A DNA stretch of 64,000 nucleotides, taken from NCBI RefSeq assembly GCF_003576595.1, contig NZ_NQOU01000001.1:808337-872336 (forward strand). The letters are read 5' to 3'. The translations under genes were made by a program, and so were the position numbers. This DNA comes from Neopusillimonas maritima. Its GTDB lineage: Bacteria; Pseudomonadota; Gammaproteobacteria; Burkholderiales; Burkholderiaceae_B. Below the pieces are notes generated by a model. That model was not told the DNA's origin. It saw only the letters and a program-made list of their open reading frames with translations, and did no database searches. Position 1 is the stretch's first letter; the number at the start of each line of letters is the position of its first letter. This document shows positions 8,602-18,000 of the stretch, piece by piece.

Positions 8602-9699
8602 TCATCCGCCGATATAACTCATTTCAATCTTGCGACGCGAAACCGTTTCCTTACCGCGCTGCTCGGAATAGCGGTCGGTTCGGCCTTGCCAGATTCCGGC
8701 CAAATGAGCGGCCAGTTCCTCGTTGGACGCACCACCGCGCAAAACGGCGCGCAAGTCGTAGCCCTGGTCGGCAAACAAACATAAATACAGGCGGCCCTCG
8801 GGTGACATGCGGGCGCGGGAGCAATCGCCGCAGAACGGATGCGACACACTGGTGATAACGCCAATTTCTCCACTGCCGTCTTGATAGCGCCAACGCTCGG
8901 CCACTTCCCCGGCGTAATCCGCCTGCACCGGCTCAAGTGGATACTGCGCACCAATAAGGGACAGAATTTCTTTGCCGGTCACCACTTCGTCCAGGTTCCA
9001 GCCGTTCGTGGAACCCACGTCCATATACTCAATGAAACGCAGCACGTGGCCGGAATTCCGGAAGTATTCAGCCATAGGTAAGATCTGGCTGTCGTTCAAA
9101 CCCTTGCGAACCACCATATTGACCTTAACCGGCGCCAGCCCCACTTCAGCAGCGGCCTGTATGCCGTCAAGCACTGTGTCTACGGCCACTTGGCTATCGC
9201 TCATTTGCTCGAACAATACCGGGTCGAGTGCATCGAGGCTAACCGTCACTCGATTCAAACCCGCCTCTTTCAAGGCGGCCGCTTTTTTACGCAACAAGGT
9301 GGCATTGGTGGTTAATGTGAGTTCCACCGGGTCACCCTGCGGTGTGCGCAGTTCCGCCAGCATGGCCACCAGTTTTTCAATATCTTTACGCAACAGGGGT
9401 TCGCCGCCGGTTAAGCGAATTTTTTGCACGCCCTGGCTAACCGCCACCGAAGCAAGCCGCGTAATTTCTTCAAACGACAACAACGACGCATGCGGCATGA
9501 AAGGATAATTCGCGTCGAACACTTCACGCGGCATGCAATACGTGCAGCGAAAATTGCAACGGTCGGTGACTGAAATGCGTAAATCGCGTAGCGGACGCTT
9601 GCGCGTATCCAGCAGCGGCTCACCTTTTTGCCATTGCCCGGTTTGCAGCTCCACATCGCTTGCGCGCCCTTCCGGCGCCATGTAAAAAACTTTGCTCAT
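8602..9699 (-). CDS. moaA: GTP 3',8-cyclase MoaA
   Basis: MoaA is a radical-SAM enzyme that converts GTP to 3',8-cyclo-GTP, the first step of molybdenum cofactor synthesis. The N-terminal cluster motif CNFRCTYC gives cysteines 48, 52 and 55; the second cluster is formed by the C-terminal [20 protein letters not shown] set. The protein ends in ..SYIGG, the conserved double glycine required for activity. Length is 365 residues, slightly above the common 325-370 range because of a ~35-residue N-terminal lead. It lies 26 bases downstream of the ModE-like regulator and is probably cotranscribed with it and with mobA. Confidence 0.96.
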   Translation of the reverse strand: MSKVFYMAPEGRASDVELQTGQWQKGEPLLDTRKRPLRDLRISVTDRCNFRCTYCMPREVFDANYPFMPHASLLSFEEITRLASVAVSQGVQKIRLTGGEPLLRKDIEKLVAMLAELRTPQGDPVELTLTTNATLLRKKAAALKEAGLNRVTVSLDALDPVLFEQMSDSQVAVDTVLDGIQAAAEVGLAPVKVNMVVRKGLNDSQILPMAEYFRNSGHVLRFIEYMDVGSTNGWNLDEVVTGKEILSLIGAQYPLEPVQADYAGEVAERWRYQDGSGEIGVITSVSHPFCGDCSRARMSPEGRLYLCLFADQGYDLRAVLRGGASNEELAAHLAGIWQGRTDRYSEQRGKETVSRRKIEMSYIGG

Positions 9700-9725
9700 T
9701 GCTTTTTGCCAAACTTGCGCGGCAT

Positions 9726-10832
9726 CTACGCCACCTTCATTTTCGTTGCACCCAAAGGAAAGGCTTCCTCGAGTGCCAATACTTGCCCCATATTACGCGA
9801 TTCATAGCCCGCCAGCCCTGCAACGTAATCACGATATGCGTTGCCCGTCAGCAAGGCCAGTAACTGCTGCATTTGCGGTGTTTCCAGGCTGTCGCGATTC
9901 ACCGCAAAGAAATAGCGCTCTTTAGCCAGGGGTATAAAAGCCAACCCACAACGCCAGGCCGCCGTTTCCACACCGATACCCACATCGGCCATACCGCTGG
10001 CAACGTGCGCCGCGATCGCCATATGGGTAAATTCGCTACTGTCGTAACCCACCACTTGCGCCGTATCGATACCTAACCGGGACAGCATCAAACCAACCAA
10101 CAAACGCGTACTGGAACCGGTTTGCCGGTTCACGAAACGCACATCGGGCTTAACCAGATCGGCAATGGTATGAATGCCTTTGGGGTTATCGGGGTGAACA
10201 AACATGCCGGTATCGCGCTGCGCCAGGTACACCAGGCAATGACGATCCGTATCGAGCCAAGGGTTGTAATGCGCCAGAATCGGTTGCTCGAACTCTCCTG
10301 TAGGCACCTGAAAGCCCGCTAAATCGCACTCGCCCCGATTCAATGAAGCCAAAGCCTCGATGGCGGTGCGGTAACGCAACTCGATAGAAAGCGTGTCGTG
10401 CTGCCCCGCCTGCTGAATGAGCCCTTCTACCGCAAAACCATGGCTGGCGTGCAAACGCAAGCGAGGCCGGCTTTCCGGATACAGACTGTCGAGCTCTTCC
10501 TGCAATTCCGACGACATGCTTTGTAAAGTAGGCGCCAAACGCGCATCAACGCGCCGGTTTGCCCATAACAAATGCTGGGCAAACGGTGTTAAACGGGTAC
10601 CCTGACGGCGACTGGTTTCCAGTAAACTGGTGTCGAACTCTTTCTCGGCCCGGCGCAACAAGCCCCAGCCATGCCGATACGACAAACCGCTTTCACGGCA
10701 CGCACCGGCAATGTGGCCCAAGGTATCAATGGCCGACAACAGGCGCAGAATATCGCCCAGGGCGAATGTCTCGCCACCTGGCTTTTCGAGCACCCATTCA
10801 GATCGCAGTCGTGCCTGGAACTTATATGTCAT
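9726..10832 (-). CDS. ModE-like winged-helix regulator with PBP-like sensor domain
   Basis: A 368-residue protein of two parts. Residues ~1-110 resemble the ModE N-terminal winged helix ([20 protein letters not shown], then [13 protein letters not shown]). Residues ~130-345 resemble a periplasmic-binding-protein fold of the type found in molybdate/tungstate sensors ([49 protein letters not shown]). No signal peptide is present, so it acts in the cytoplasm. It is divergent from fdsG and heads the moaA-mobA set, suggesting that it senses molybdate, formate or a cofactor state and controls both directions. The ligand is an inference. Candidate operators lie between 10845 and 10952. Confidence 0.8.
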   Translation of the reverse strand: MTYKFQARLRSEWVLEKPGGETFALGDILRLLSAIDTLGHIAGACRESGLSYRHGWGLLRRAEKEFDTSLLETSRRQGTRLTPFAQHLLWANRRVDARLAPTLQSMSSELQEELDSLYPESRPRLRLHASHGFAVEGLIQQAGQHDTLSIELRYRTAIEALASLNRGECDLAGFQVPTGEFEQPILAHYNPWLDTDRHCLVYLAQRDTGMFVHPDNPKGIHTIADLVKPDVRFVNRQTGSSTRLLVGLMLSRLGIDTAQVVGYDSSEFTHMAIAAHVASGMADVGIGVETAAWRCGLAFIPLAKERYFFAVNRDSLETPQMQQLLALLTGNAYRDYVAGLAGYESRNMGQVLALEEAFPLGATKMKVA

Positions 10833-10844
10833 TTAGTTCATATT

Positions 10845-10860
10845 GAAACCAAGTGGTTTC
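10845..10860. promoter_or_regulatory. Palindrome next to the regulator start
   Basis: A perfect inverted repeat GAAACCA-AG-TGGTTTC, 12 bases upstream of the regulator start codon. Its position suits autorepression, but it has not been tied to a known consensus. Confidence 0.45.
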
Positions 10861-10883
10861 CGCAGTAGATTATGGCTATACAA

Positions 10884-10917
10884 GACTTTTATTATGCACG
10901 TATACACATAATAAGTC
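10884..10917. promoter_or_regulatory. Long inverted repeat in the fdsG / regulator divergent promoter
   Basis: TTATTATG (10889-10896) and CATAATAA (10907-10914) form a perfect 8-bp inverted repeat with a 10-base spacer. GACT/AGTC extends it outward to 10884-10917, with the left extension offset by a two-base bulge. AT-rich palindromic half sites are what ModE-family proteins bind, so this is the best operator candidate for the divergent regulator. It lies 54 to 87 bases upstream of fdsG. Confidence 0.5.
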
Positions 10918-10935
10918 ATCAATTCAGACGTACTT

Positions 10936-10952
10936 CAGGTTTCGCGAACCTG
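10936..10952. promoter_or_regulatory. Short inverted repeat in the fdsG leader
   Basis: CAGGTT (10936-10941) and AACCTG (10947-10952) with a five-base spacer, 18 bases before fdsG. It could be an operator half or a small leader hairpin. Confidence 0.3.
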
Positions 10953-10970
10953 GCTTAACAAGGATTTTCC

Positions 10971-11468
10971 ATGACCACCCCAGCCTCTCCTGCCGCGGCG
11001 CAGCCCGCTTCAGACGCTGTGAAACAGGCCGCCCTCAATGCGGTTAACCGCTACGCCGGCCAAAAAGGCAACCTGCTTCCCGTATTGCACGATATCCAAC
11101 ACACGTTGGGTTACATCCCCGACGATGCCGTGCCCGTGCTGTCGGAAGCCTTGCAGTTGTCGCGCGCGGAAATTCATGGGGTGATTACTTTTTACCCCCA
11201 CTTCCACCCGAAACCCATGGCGCCCACCGTACTGGAAATGTGCCGTGCGGAATCCTGTCAGGCCATGGGCGCAAACCGCCTTATCGACCACGCCCGACAA
11301 AAACTGGGGTGCGATTTTCACGAAACCAGCCAAAACGGGCAGGTTTCCCTTGAACCTGTTTATTGTCTGGGCTTGTGCGCGCAATCACCCGCCGTCATGG
11401 TGAACGGGCAGCCACATGCACGTGTGACCCCCGCCAAACTCGACAAATTGCTGGATAAGGGGGCCTGA
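10971..11468 (+). CDS. fdsG: NAD-dependent formate dehydrogenase gamma subunit FdsG
   Basis: FdsG is the NuoE-like [2Fe-2S] subunit of the soluble, oxygen-tolerant NAD-dependent formate dehydrogenase. The 165-residue protein carries the thioredoxin-like [2Fe-2S] ligands C91 and C96 (EMCRAESCQ) and C132 and C136 (YCLGLCAQSPAV), in the spacing seen in NuoE. It starts at an ATG preceded by AAGGATTTTCC and leads the fdsG-fdsB-fdsA-fdhD-fdsD operon. The gene ends two bases before fdsB. Expression is probably set by the ModE-like regulator encoded divergently. Confidence 0.96.
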   Translation: MTTPASPAAAQPASDAVKQAALNAVNRYAGQKGNLLPVLHDIQHTLGYIPDDAVPVLSEALQLSRAEIHGVITFYPHFHPKPMAPTVLEMCRAESCQAMGANRLIDHARQKLGCDFHETSQNGQVSLEPVYCLGLCAQSPAVMVNGQPHARVTPAKLDKLLDKGA

Positions 11469-11470
11469 TC

Positions 11471-13036
11471 ATGACAAACATCACTTTTTACGTTCCCCAA
11501 GATGCAGCCGCATTGGCGGTAGGCGCAAACGACGTCGCTGCCGCCATTCAGGCCGAAGCCAAGAAGCGTCAGCTTATCGTGAACATTATTCGCAATGGCT
11601 CACGCGGCATGCTGTGGCTGGAAACCCTGGTAGAGGTGGTTACCCCTGAAGGGCGGGTTGCTTACGGTCCGGTCGAGGCTGACGACGTTCCAGGTCTGTT
11701 CGATGCGGGCTGGCACGAAGGCAAGCCCGAACACTCGCTTTACCATGGTCTTACTGAAGAAATTCCTTACCTGAAAAAGCAGCAGCGCCTAACCTTCGCA
11801 CGCGTTGGCATCATTAACCCGCTAAGCCTGGAAGACTACCAGGCGCACGGGGGCTATGAAGGTCTGAAAAAAGCCTTGGCCATGACACCGGAAAAAATCG
11901 TGGAAGAGGTTACCGAGTCGGGCTTGCGGGGTCGGGGCGGTGCAGCTTTCCCCACCGGCATCAAATGGAATACCGTCCTGAAAGCCCAGGCCGATCAGAA
12001 GTACATTGCCTGTAACGCCGACGAAGGCGATTCCGGCACGTTTTCCGATCGCATGGTCATGGAAGGCGACCCCTTTACGTTAATCGAAGGGATGACCATC
12101 GCCGGTGTTGCGGTAGGCGCAACCTATGGCTATATCTACTTGCGGTCGGAATATCCCCAGGCCGCCGACGTCCTGAACAGGGCCATCGCCATCGCACGCG
12201 AAACGGGTTGGCTGGGCAACGATATTCAAGGTAGCGGCCAAGCATTCGACCTGGAAGTGCGTATTGGCGCCGGTGCGTATATTTGCGGTGAAGAAACCTC
12301 CATGCTTGACAGCCTGGAAGGCAAGCGGGGCCAGGTGCGCTACAAGCCTCCCCTGCCCGCCCTGAAGGGTTTGTTTGGCAAGCCCACCGTCATCAACAAC
12401 GTCATTTCACTGGCTTCAGTACCCATTATTCTGGCCAAAGGCGGCGACTATTACCGTGATTTCGGCATGGGCCGCTCCAAAGGGACGCTCCCCTTCCAAC
12501 TGGCGGGCAACCTGAAACAAGGCGGCCTGGTCGAGCTGGCCTTCGGCGTAACCTTGCGCGAATTGTTGTACGACTTTGGTGGCGGCAGCGCCTCGGGGCG
12601 CCCCTTGCGGGCCGTGCAGGTTGGCGGGCCGCTGGGTGCCTATCTGCCGGAATCCCAATGGGACATCCCGCTGGATTACGAGTCGTACATGAAGGTGAGT
12701 GCCATGGTGGGCCACGGCGGCATCGTGGCCTTCGACGACACCGTCGACATGGCACACATGGCCGAGTACGCCATGGAGTTCTGTGCGGTCGAATCCTGTG
12801 GCAAATGTACGCCCTGTCGTATCGGCGCCGTTCGCGGCACCGAAGTCATTCAGAAAATCCGTCAGGATCACCAACGCGAACAACAGGTTCACCTGCTGCG
12901 CGACCTATGCGACACTATGTTAAGCGGGTCTTTATGTGCCCTGGGCGGCATGACCCCTTACCCCGTGCTGTCGGCACTTGAACACTTCCCGCAGGACTTC
13001 GGCCTTGAAGCCGCCCCTGCCGCCAGCCAAGCCTGA
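11471..13036 (+). CDS. fdsB: NAD-dependent formate dehydrogenase beta subunit FdsB
   Basis: FdsB is the NuoF-like diaphorase subunit that binds FMN, NAD and one [4Fe-4S] cluster and passes electrons from formate to NAD+. The 521-residue protein has an N-terminal thioredoxin-like stretch, then the FMN/NADH motif GLRGRGGAAFPTGIKW, the CNADEGDSGTFSDR loop, GAGAYICGEETSML with the conserved glycines, and the C-terminal cluster motif ESCGKCTPCRIG followed by a distal cysteine in LSGSLCALGG. It follows fdsG by two bases and precedes fdsA by 14 bases with a GGAGCCC ribosome site. Confidence 0.97.
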   Translation: MTNITFYVPQDAAALAVGANDVAAAIQAEAKKRQLIVNIIRNGSRGMLWLETLVEVVTPEGRVAYGPVEADDVPGLFDAGWHEGKPEHSLYHGLTEEIPYLKKQQRLTFARVGIINPLSLEDYQAHGGYEGLKKALAMTPEKIVEEVTESGLRGRGGAAFPTGIKWNTVLKAQADQKYIACNADEGDSGTFSDRMVMEGDPFTLIEGMTIAGVAVGATYGYIYLRSEYPQAADVLNRAIAIARETGWLGNDIQGSGQAFDLEVRIGAGAYICGEETSMLDSLEGKRGQVRYKPPLPALKGLFGKPTVINNVISLASVPIILAKGGDYYRDFGMGRSKGTLPFQLAGNLKQGGLVELAFGVTLRELLYDFGGGSASGRPLRAVQVGGPLGAYLPESQWDIPLDYESYMKVSAMVGHGGIVAFDDTVDMAHMAEYAMEFCAVESCGKCTPCRIGAVRGTEVIQKIRQDHQREQQVHLLRDLCDTMLSGSLCALGGMTPYPVLSALEHFPQDFGLEAAPAASQA

Positions 13037-13050
13037 TTCCGGAGCCCATT

Positions 13051-15918
13051 ATGTTAGAAACTATCGCCAAACGTGAACGTGATTTCGGCACCCCCGCCCG
13101 GGTCAGCGCCGAAATGATTAATGTCACCATCGACGGCAATGCCTATCAAGTTCCTGTCGGCACGTCCGTTATGCGGGCTGCCGCCGAAATGGGCATTAAC
13201 ATTCCCAAACTCTGCGCCACCGACAGCCTGGAAGCTTTTGGCTCCTGTCGCCTGTGCCTGGTGGAAATTGAGGGCCGCCGTGGCTATCCGGCGTCGTGCA
13301 CCACGCCGGTGGAAGAAGGGATGGTTATCCGTACGGAAACCCCCAAGTTGCACGACCTGCGTCGCAACGTCATGGAACTGTACATTTCCGACCACCCGCT
13401 CGACTGCCTGACCTGCCCCGCCAACGGCGACTGCGAATTGCAGGATATGGCCGGCGTGGTGGGCTTGCGCAACGTACGCTATGGCTACGAAGGCCAGAAC
13501 CATCTGAATGACGCGACCGACGAGTCGAACCCCTATTTCTCTTACGACCCCTCGAAATGCATTGTATGCAGCCGCTGTGTGCGCGCGTGCGAAGACATTC
13601 AGGGTACGTTTGCCCTCACCATCGACGGCAAAGGCTTCGAGTCGCGTATTGCCGCCGGGCAAAACGAAGACTTTCTGGGCAGCGAATGCGTTTCATGCGG
13701 GGCCTGTGTTCAAGCCTGCCCCACCAGCACGCTAACCGAAAAAACCGTCATCATGATGGGCCAGCCTGAACACTCGGTTGTTACCACTTGCGCCTACTGC
13801 GGTGTGGGTTGCGGCTTTAAAGCCGACATGAAAGGCGAAGAAGTCGTGCGTATGGTGCCCTGGAAAGACGGCAAAGCCAATCGCGGCCATTCTTGCGTGA
13901 AAGGCCGTTTTGCCTGGGGTTACGCCACGCACAAAGATCGCGTGCTCAAGCCCATGATTCGCAAGAAAATTACCGACCCCTGGCAAGAAGTCAGCTGGGA
14001 CGAAGCCATTAACTACGCCGCGGGTGAAATCAAACGCATTCAGGAGCAATACGGTCGTGATGCGGTAGGGGGTATTACCTCTTCGCGCTGCACGAACGAA
14101 GAAACCTACCTGGTTCAAAAGCTGGTGCGCGCCGCATTCGGTACTAACAACGTTGACACCTGCGCGCGGGTTTGCCACTCTCCCACCGGCTATGGCCTGA
14201 AAACCACGCTGGGTGAGTCGGCCGGGACACAAACCTTCGATTCGGTCATGCACAGCGACGTCATTATCGTGATGGGCGCCAACCCCAGCGCCGCGCACCC
14301 GGTTTTTGCCTCACGTATGAAGCAGCGCTTGCGCGAAGGTGCCAAGCTTATCGTAATTGACCCGCGCCAAATCGAACTGGTGAGCTCGGCGCATATCAAG
14401 GCCGATTACCACCTGCCTGTGCGCCCCGGGACCAACACCGCCTTACTGACCTCGATGGCGCACGTCATTGCCACAGAGAACCTGATCGACGAACAGTTCG
14501 TTGCCGAGCGCTGCGAAGAAAAAGCATTCCGCGAATGGCGCGAATTTGTTTCTTTGCCGGAAAACTCACCCGAGGCCATGGAATCAGTCACCGGTGTACC
14601 CGCTGCCGACTTGCGCGGCGCCGCACGCCTGTATGCCACGCAAGGCAATGGTGCCATTTACTACGGTTTAGGTGTCACAGAACACAGCCAGGGTTCCACC
14701 ACCGTTATGGCGATTGCCAACCTGGCCATGGCCACAGGTAACGTAGGCCGCGAAGGTGTGGGCGTGAACCCGTTACGGGGCCAAAACAACGTGCAAGGTT
14801 CCTGCGATATGGGCTCTTTCCCGCACGAACTGCCCGGCTATCGTCATATTTCCGATGTGGCCACCCGCACCGAGTTCGAACAGGCCTGGGGCGTAACGTT
14901 ACAACCTGAGCCCGGCCTGCGTATTCCCAACATGTTCGACGCCGCGCTAGACGGCTCGTTCAAAGCCTTGTACTGCCAAGGTGAAGACATTGTTCAGTCG
15001 GATCCCAACACGCAGCATGTTATTGCCGCCATGAGCGCAATGGAATGCGTCATTGTGCAAGACATCTTCCTGAACGAAACCGCCAAGTACGCCCATGTGT
15101 TCCTGCCCGGCTCTTCATTCCTGGAAAAAGACGGTACGTTCACGAATGCCGAGCGCCGTATTTCCCGTGTTCGCAAAGTCATGGAGCCCAAAGCCGGTAT
15201 GGGCGACTGGGAAGCCACTTGCGCGTTGTCCAACGCACTGGGCTACCCCATGAACTACAAGCACCCCAGCGAGATCATGGACGAAATCGCCCGCCTGACG
15301 CCTACGTTCAAAGGCGTTTCGTTCAAGAAGATCGACGAGTTGGGCAGTATTCAATGGCCATGCAACGATGAAGCCCCCGAGGGCACCCCAACCATGCACG
15401 TGAATGAATTTGTGCGCGGCAAGGGTAAATTCGTGATTACCAAATATGTTCCAAGCGACGAGCGCAGCACGCGCAAATTCCCGCTGTTACTCACCACAGG
15501 TCGTATCCTGTCGCAGTACAACGTGGGGGCGCAAACCCGTCGCACCGAGAACGTGGTTTGGCACAATGAAGACGTATTGGAAATTCACCCGCAAGACGCC
15601 GAAGATCGCGGCGTCAGTACGGGCGATTGGGTGGCTATTCAAAGCCGCGCAGGTGAAACTGTCTTACGTGCCGACGTAACAGACCGTGTTCAGCCCGGCG
15701 TCATCTACACCACCTTCCACTTCCCGGAGTCGGGTGCAAACGTCGTTACAACCGACTCTTCCGACTGGGCCACTAACTGCCCGGAATACAAGGTCACGGC
15801 AGTTCAGGTGAAACGCGTTACGCAGCCTTCTGAGTGGCAAGCCAACTGGGCGGCGTTTTCCGACATGCAGCACAAGTTGCTCGACGAACGGATTCAGGAC
15901 ACCGCAACAGAAAACTGA
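13051..15918 (+). CDS. fdsA: NAD-dependent formate dehydrogenase catalytic subunit FdsA
   Basis: FdsA oxidises formate to CO2 at a bis-MGD molybdenum site. The 955 residues fit the fds family. In order: a NuoG-like [2Fe-2S] domain (C55, C66, C69, C83), a His/Cys cluster site (H115, C119, C122, C128), two ferredoxin-type [4Fe-4S] motifs (C170-C180 and C213-C223), the proximal [4Fe-4S] site C247, C250, C254 and C282, then the molybdopterin domains. The molybdenum ligand is a normal cysteine, C375 followed by H376 in CARVCHSPTGYG, so no selenocysteine is needed. The C-terminal cofactor-binding domain contains LLLTTGRILSQYN. All cluster ligands are present, so the enzyme should be functional. Confidence 0.97.
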   Translation: MLETIAKRERDFGTPARVSAEMINVTIDGNAYQVPVGTSVMRAAAEMGINIPKLCATDSLEAFGSCRLCLVEIEGRRGYPASCTTPVEEGMVIRTETPKLHDLRRNVMELYISDHPLDCLTCPANGDCELQDMAGVVGLRNVRYGYEGQNHLNDATDESNPYFSYDPSKCIVCSRCVRACEDIQGTFALTIDGKGFESRIAAGQNEDFLGSECVSCGACVQACPTSTLTEKTVIMMGQPEHSVVTTCAYCGVGCGFKADMKGEEVVRMVPWKDGKANRGHSCVKGRFAWGYATHKDRVLKPMIRKKITDPWQEVSWDEAINYAAGEIKRIQEQYGRDAVGGITSSRCTNEETYLVQKLVRAAFGTNNVDTCARVCHSPTGYGLKTTLGESAGTQTFDSVMHSDVIIVMGANPSAAHPVFASRMKQRLREGAKLIVIDPRQIELVSSAHIKADYHLPVRPGTNTALLTSMAHVIATENLIDEQFVAERCEEKAFREWREFVSLPENSPEAMESVTGVPAADLRGAARLYATQGNGAIYYGLGVTEHSQGSTTVMAIANLAMATGNVGREGVGVNPLRGQNNVQGSCDMGSFPHELPGYRHISDVATRTEFEQAWGVTLQPEPGLRIPNMFDAALDGSFKALYCQGEDIVQSDPNTQHVIAAMSAMECVIVQDIFLNETAKYAHVFLPGSSFLEKDGTFTNAERRISRVRKVMEPKAGMGDWEATCALSNALGYPMNYKHPSEIMDEIARLTPTFKGVSFKKIDELGSIQWPCNDEAPEGTPTMHVNEFVRGKGKFVITKYVPSDERSTRKFPLLLTTGRILSQYNVGAQTRRTENVVWHNEDVLEIHPQDAEDRGVSTGDWVAIQSRAGETVLRADVTDRVQPGVIYTTFHFPESGANVVTTDSSDWATNCPEYKVTAVQVKRVTQPSEWQANWAAFSDMQHKLLDERIQDTATEN

Positions 15919-15928
15919 TCAGCCCTTT

Positions 15929-16789
15929 ATGGCGTCGTTGAAATCCGCCCCCTCCTGGTGTCCGGCCGAACTATCAGCCGGACACCTTCGCGCGACTGTC
16001 TGGCGCCGGCACCCCGACAGTCATGTTCTATTGGCGGAACCCGACGAACTGGTCAACGAAGTGCCGGTTGCCCTGGAATACAACGGCATCGCACATGCCA
16101 CATTATTGGCGACCCCCAACGACCTGGAAGACTTCGCTTATGGCTTTTCGTATACCGAAGGCCTGATTCGCTCGGCGTCCGATGTTTATGATATTGAGCT
16201 GAAAGAAACGGAAAACGGAATTATTGTGGCGGTGACCATTGCCAGTGCGTGTTTAGACAGCCTGAAGCGCAGACGGCGCGCCATGGCAGGACGCACCGGT
16301 TGTGGTTTGTGCGGCATTGAAAACCTGGAAGAAGTGGTTCGCCCGCTTCAACCCGTTGCCGCGCGACACGAGCGCCTTGCAACGTTTGCCATTATTCGGG
16401 CCGCGCAACAGTTGCGCAACGCGCAGCCTGTGCACAGTACAACCGGTGCATCTCATGCGGCGGCTTGGGCTGACGCCGACGGAACCCTGAAAGCGGTACG
16501 AGAAGACGTCGGTCGACACAACGCGTTGGACAAACTCATCGGCAGCCTGATTCGCAAACCTTTCGATCCGCAATGTGGATTTGCCGTTATTTCAAGCCGC
16601 GCCAGTTTTGAAATGGTGCAAAAATCGGCGGCAGCCGGTATTAACGCCCTGATCGCCGTGTCGGCCCCTACGGCTTACGCGGCACGTATGGCACAGAATT
16701 TAAATCTTTTTTTAGCGGGCTTCATGCGAGGTGAGTCTTTCACCGTCTACGCCCACCCGGAATATCTCAGCAAGGAAATATCGTCGTGA
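15929..16789 (+). CDS. fdhD: Formate dehydrogenase sulfur transferase FdhD (FdsC)
   Basis: FdhD carries sulfur from IscS to the molybdenum cofactor before insertion into formate dehydrogenase; in fds operons it is also called FdsC. The 286-residue product has the key GRTGCGLCG motif with cysteines 125 and 128, the conserved DLEDFAYGFSYTEGL segment, the STTGASHAA loop, REDVGRHNALDKLIG and ISSRASFEMVQK, all family hallmarks. It starts 11 bases after fdsA. Its stop overlaps the fdsD start. A proline- and alanine-containing N-terminal stretch of about 30 residues is less conserved. Confidence 0.95.
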   Translation: MASLKSAPSWCPAELSAGHLRATVWRRHPDSHVLLAEPDELVNEVPVALEYNGIAHATLLATPNDLEDFAYGFSYTEGLIRSASDVYDIELKETENGIIVAVTIASACLDSLKRRRRAMAGRTGCGLCGIENLEEVVRPLQPVAARHERLATFAIIRAAQQLRNAQPVHSTTGASHAAAWADADGTLKAVREDVGRHNALDKLIGSLIRKPFDPQCGFAVISSRASFEMVQKSAAAGINALIAVSAPTAYAARMAQNLNLFLAGFMRGESFTVYAHPEYLSKEISS

Positions 16790-17034
16790 ATATCGATCAA
16801 CTCATTCATTTGGCCAACCGCATCGGAGACTTTTTCGACGCCATGCCCAACCGGGCAGAAGGTGTTGAAGGTGTCGCCAACCATATCGAGAAATTCTGGG
16901 AGCCCCGTATGCGGCGCCAAATACTTGAGTTTCTGGTAAGCAACCCCGAAGGCCGTACGGCCGAATCGGAACTTAGCCCGATTACGCTGGAGGCCCTGAA
17001 TCAACATCGGGATCGCTTAATGCCCAAAACTTAA
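16786..17034 (+). CDS. fdsD: Formate dehydrogenase delta subunit FdsD
   Basis: FdsD is the small accessory subunit of NAD-dependent formate dehydrogenases; it has no cofactor and may help cofactor insertion together with FdhD. The 82-residue protein is typical: LIHLANRIGDFFDAMPNR at the start, then VANHIEKFWEPRMRRQIL, the conserved core of the family. It begins with GTG that overlaps the fdhD stop (GTGA), implying coupled translation. Its stop codon overlaps by four bases the stop of the convergent universal stress gene, so transcription from the two sides must meet here without room for a normal terminator. Confidence 0.93.
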   Translation: MNIDQLIHLANRIGDFFDAMPNRAEGVEGVANHIEKFWEPRMRRQILEFLVSNPEGRTAESELSPITLEALNQHRDRLMPKT

Positions 17035-17498
17035 GCGTCTTTTTCTTCCTTCACGCGGTACACCAATACCGCCGTTTTAGCCAGGCTCAATACTTTGGCC
17101 GTGACACTACCCAGAAGCAACCGGGACAGACCACTGCGACCATGACTGCCGATAAAAATCAAATCGCAATCATGCTCTTCCGCTGCCTGAACAACGCCAT
17201 CCGCCACATTGAAATTGGTTGCTGAAACGGCATGTGCCTTCACACCCGCGGTTTCAGCGCGATCGGTAACCGCTTTCAAATACTTGTGGGCTTGTTCAGC
17301 GGCTGTCTTATCATAGTCTTCATCGGTGATGGCATAAGCCGCAGCCATACCGTCGAAGCCGACCGTTGCTGCAAAGGGTTGCGTAACGTGCAAGGCCACC
17401 ACTTCAGCACCGACCTTTTTGGCAAAACAAATACCTTTGTTTGCAGACTGGGTGGACAGTACGGAACCATCGGTAGGAATAAGAACTTTTTTAAACAT
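17031..17498 (-). CDS. Universal stress protein, UspA family
   Basis: A 155-residue single Usp domain. It starts MFKKVLIPTDGSVLSTQSANKG and ends with the ATP-binding signature IFIGSHGRSGLSRLLLGSVTAKVL, i.e. G-x2-G-x9-G(S/T), so it is of the ATP-binding subclass. Such proteins help cells through starvation or oxidative and energy stress; a specific role cannot be named. It is alone on the minus strand with about 90 bases to the next gene upstream, and converges with the fds operon. Confidence 0.92.
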   Translation of the reverse strand: MFKKVLIPTDGSVLSTQSANKGICFAKKVGAEVVALHVTQPFAATVGFDGMAAAYAITDEDYDKTAAEQAHKYLKAVTDRAETAGVKAHAVSATNFNVADGVVQAAEEHDCDLIFIGSHGRSGLSRLLLGSVTAKVLSLAKTAVLVYRVKEEKDA

Positions 17499-17588
17499 GA
17501 TTTTTAAGCCTCTGGTTTATGGTTAACGTAATGCTACGCATACCCTGTAAAAAAATAAAGCCTGTTTGCGACGCTTGTTTGCGTTACA

Positions 17589-17930
17589 TCAAGAAATGCT
17601 CGCAGCCTGAAACAATTGTGTGCACCGCGCACCGCTGCGGCAATACGCCAAAATAGGTTTTGGCATAGTTTTGAGTAACTCGGCGAACTGAGTGACGTCT
17701 TGAGCGGTAATGGCACCGCTAACCACAGGCTGATAAACCACTTCCAGGCCGGCCGCCTTCGCCGCCGTTATAACTTCGCTCGAGGCAGGCTGATCGGGGC
17801 CGCCTTCGAAGTCGGGCCGGTTAATAATCACGCTTTTATACCCTGCCTGAGCCACTGCCGACATATCGCCGGCAGACAACTGAGGGGCAACAGAAAAAGA
17901 GTCGGTTAAAGGATTAACAGGAACCGCCAT
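17589..17930 (-). CDS. DUF442 / TIGR01244 phosphatase- or sulfurtransferase-like protein
   Basis: A 113-residue protein of the TIGR01244 (DUF442) family, which has a protein-tyrosine-phosphatase-like fold and occurs fused to sulfur-handling enzymes in sulfide-stress (Blh) proteins. The start at 17930 is preceded by GGAGACTCAA and gives MAVPVNPLTDSFSVAPQL, the usual beginning. The phosphatase-like loop is AYCRSGARC, with a cysteine and arginine in the expected CxxGxR arrangement. An open frame continues 13 codons upstream without support. Activity has rarely been shown for this family, so 'phosphatase' is a fold-based label only. Confidence 0.8.
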   Translation of the reverse strand: MAVPVNPLTDSFSVAPQLSAGDMSAVAQAGYKSVIINRPDFEGGPDQPASSEVITAAKAAGLEVVYQPVVSGAITAQDVTQFAELLKTMPKPILAYCRSGARCTQLFQAASIS

Positions 17931-17983
17931 TTGAGTCTCCGCAATAAGGCGCCGGGCGCTGCCCAACATATTAACTTGATGTC

Positions 17984-18000
17984 TACAGTGTACTACTGTA
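17984..18000. promoter_or_regulatory. Inverted repeat upstream of the DUF442 gene
   Basis: TACAGT (17984-17989) and ACTGTA (17995-18000) with a five-base spacer, about 54 bases upstream of the DUF442 start and abutting the end of the deacetylase gene. It is positioned to be an operator; no known consensus is claimed. Confidence 0.3.

Noticed and set aside
13051-15918. Selenocysteine formate dehydrogenase
   Set aside because: The molybdenum ligand position is a normal cysteine codon (C375 before H376) and the frame has no internal UGA.
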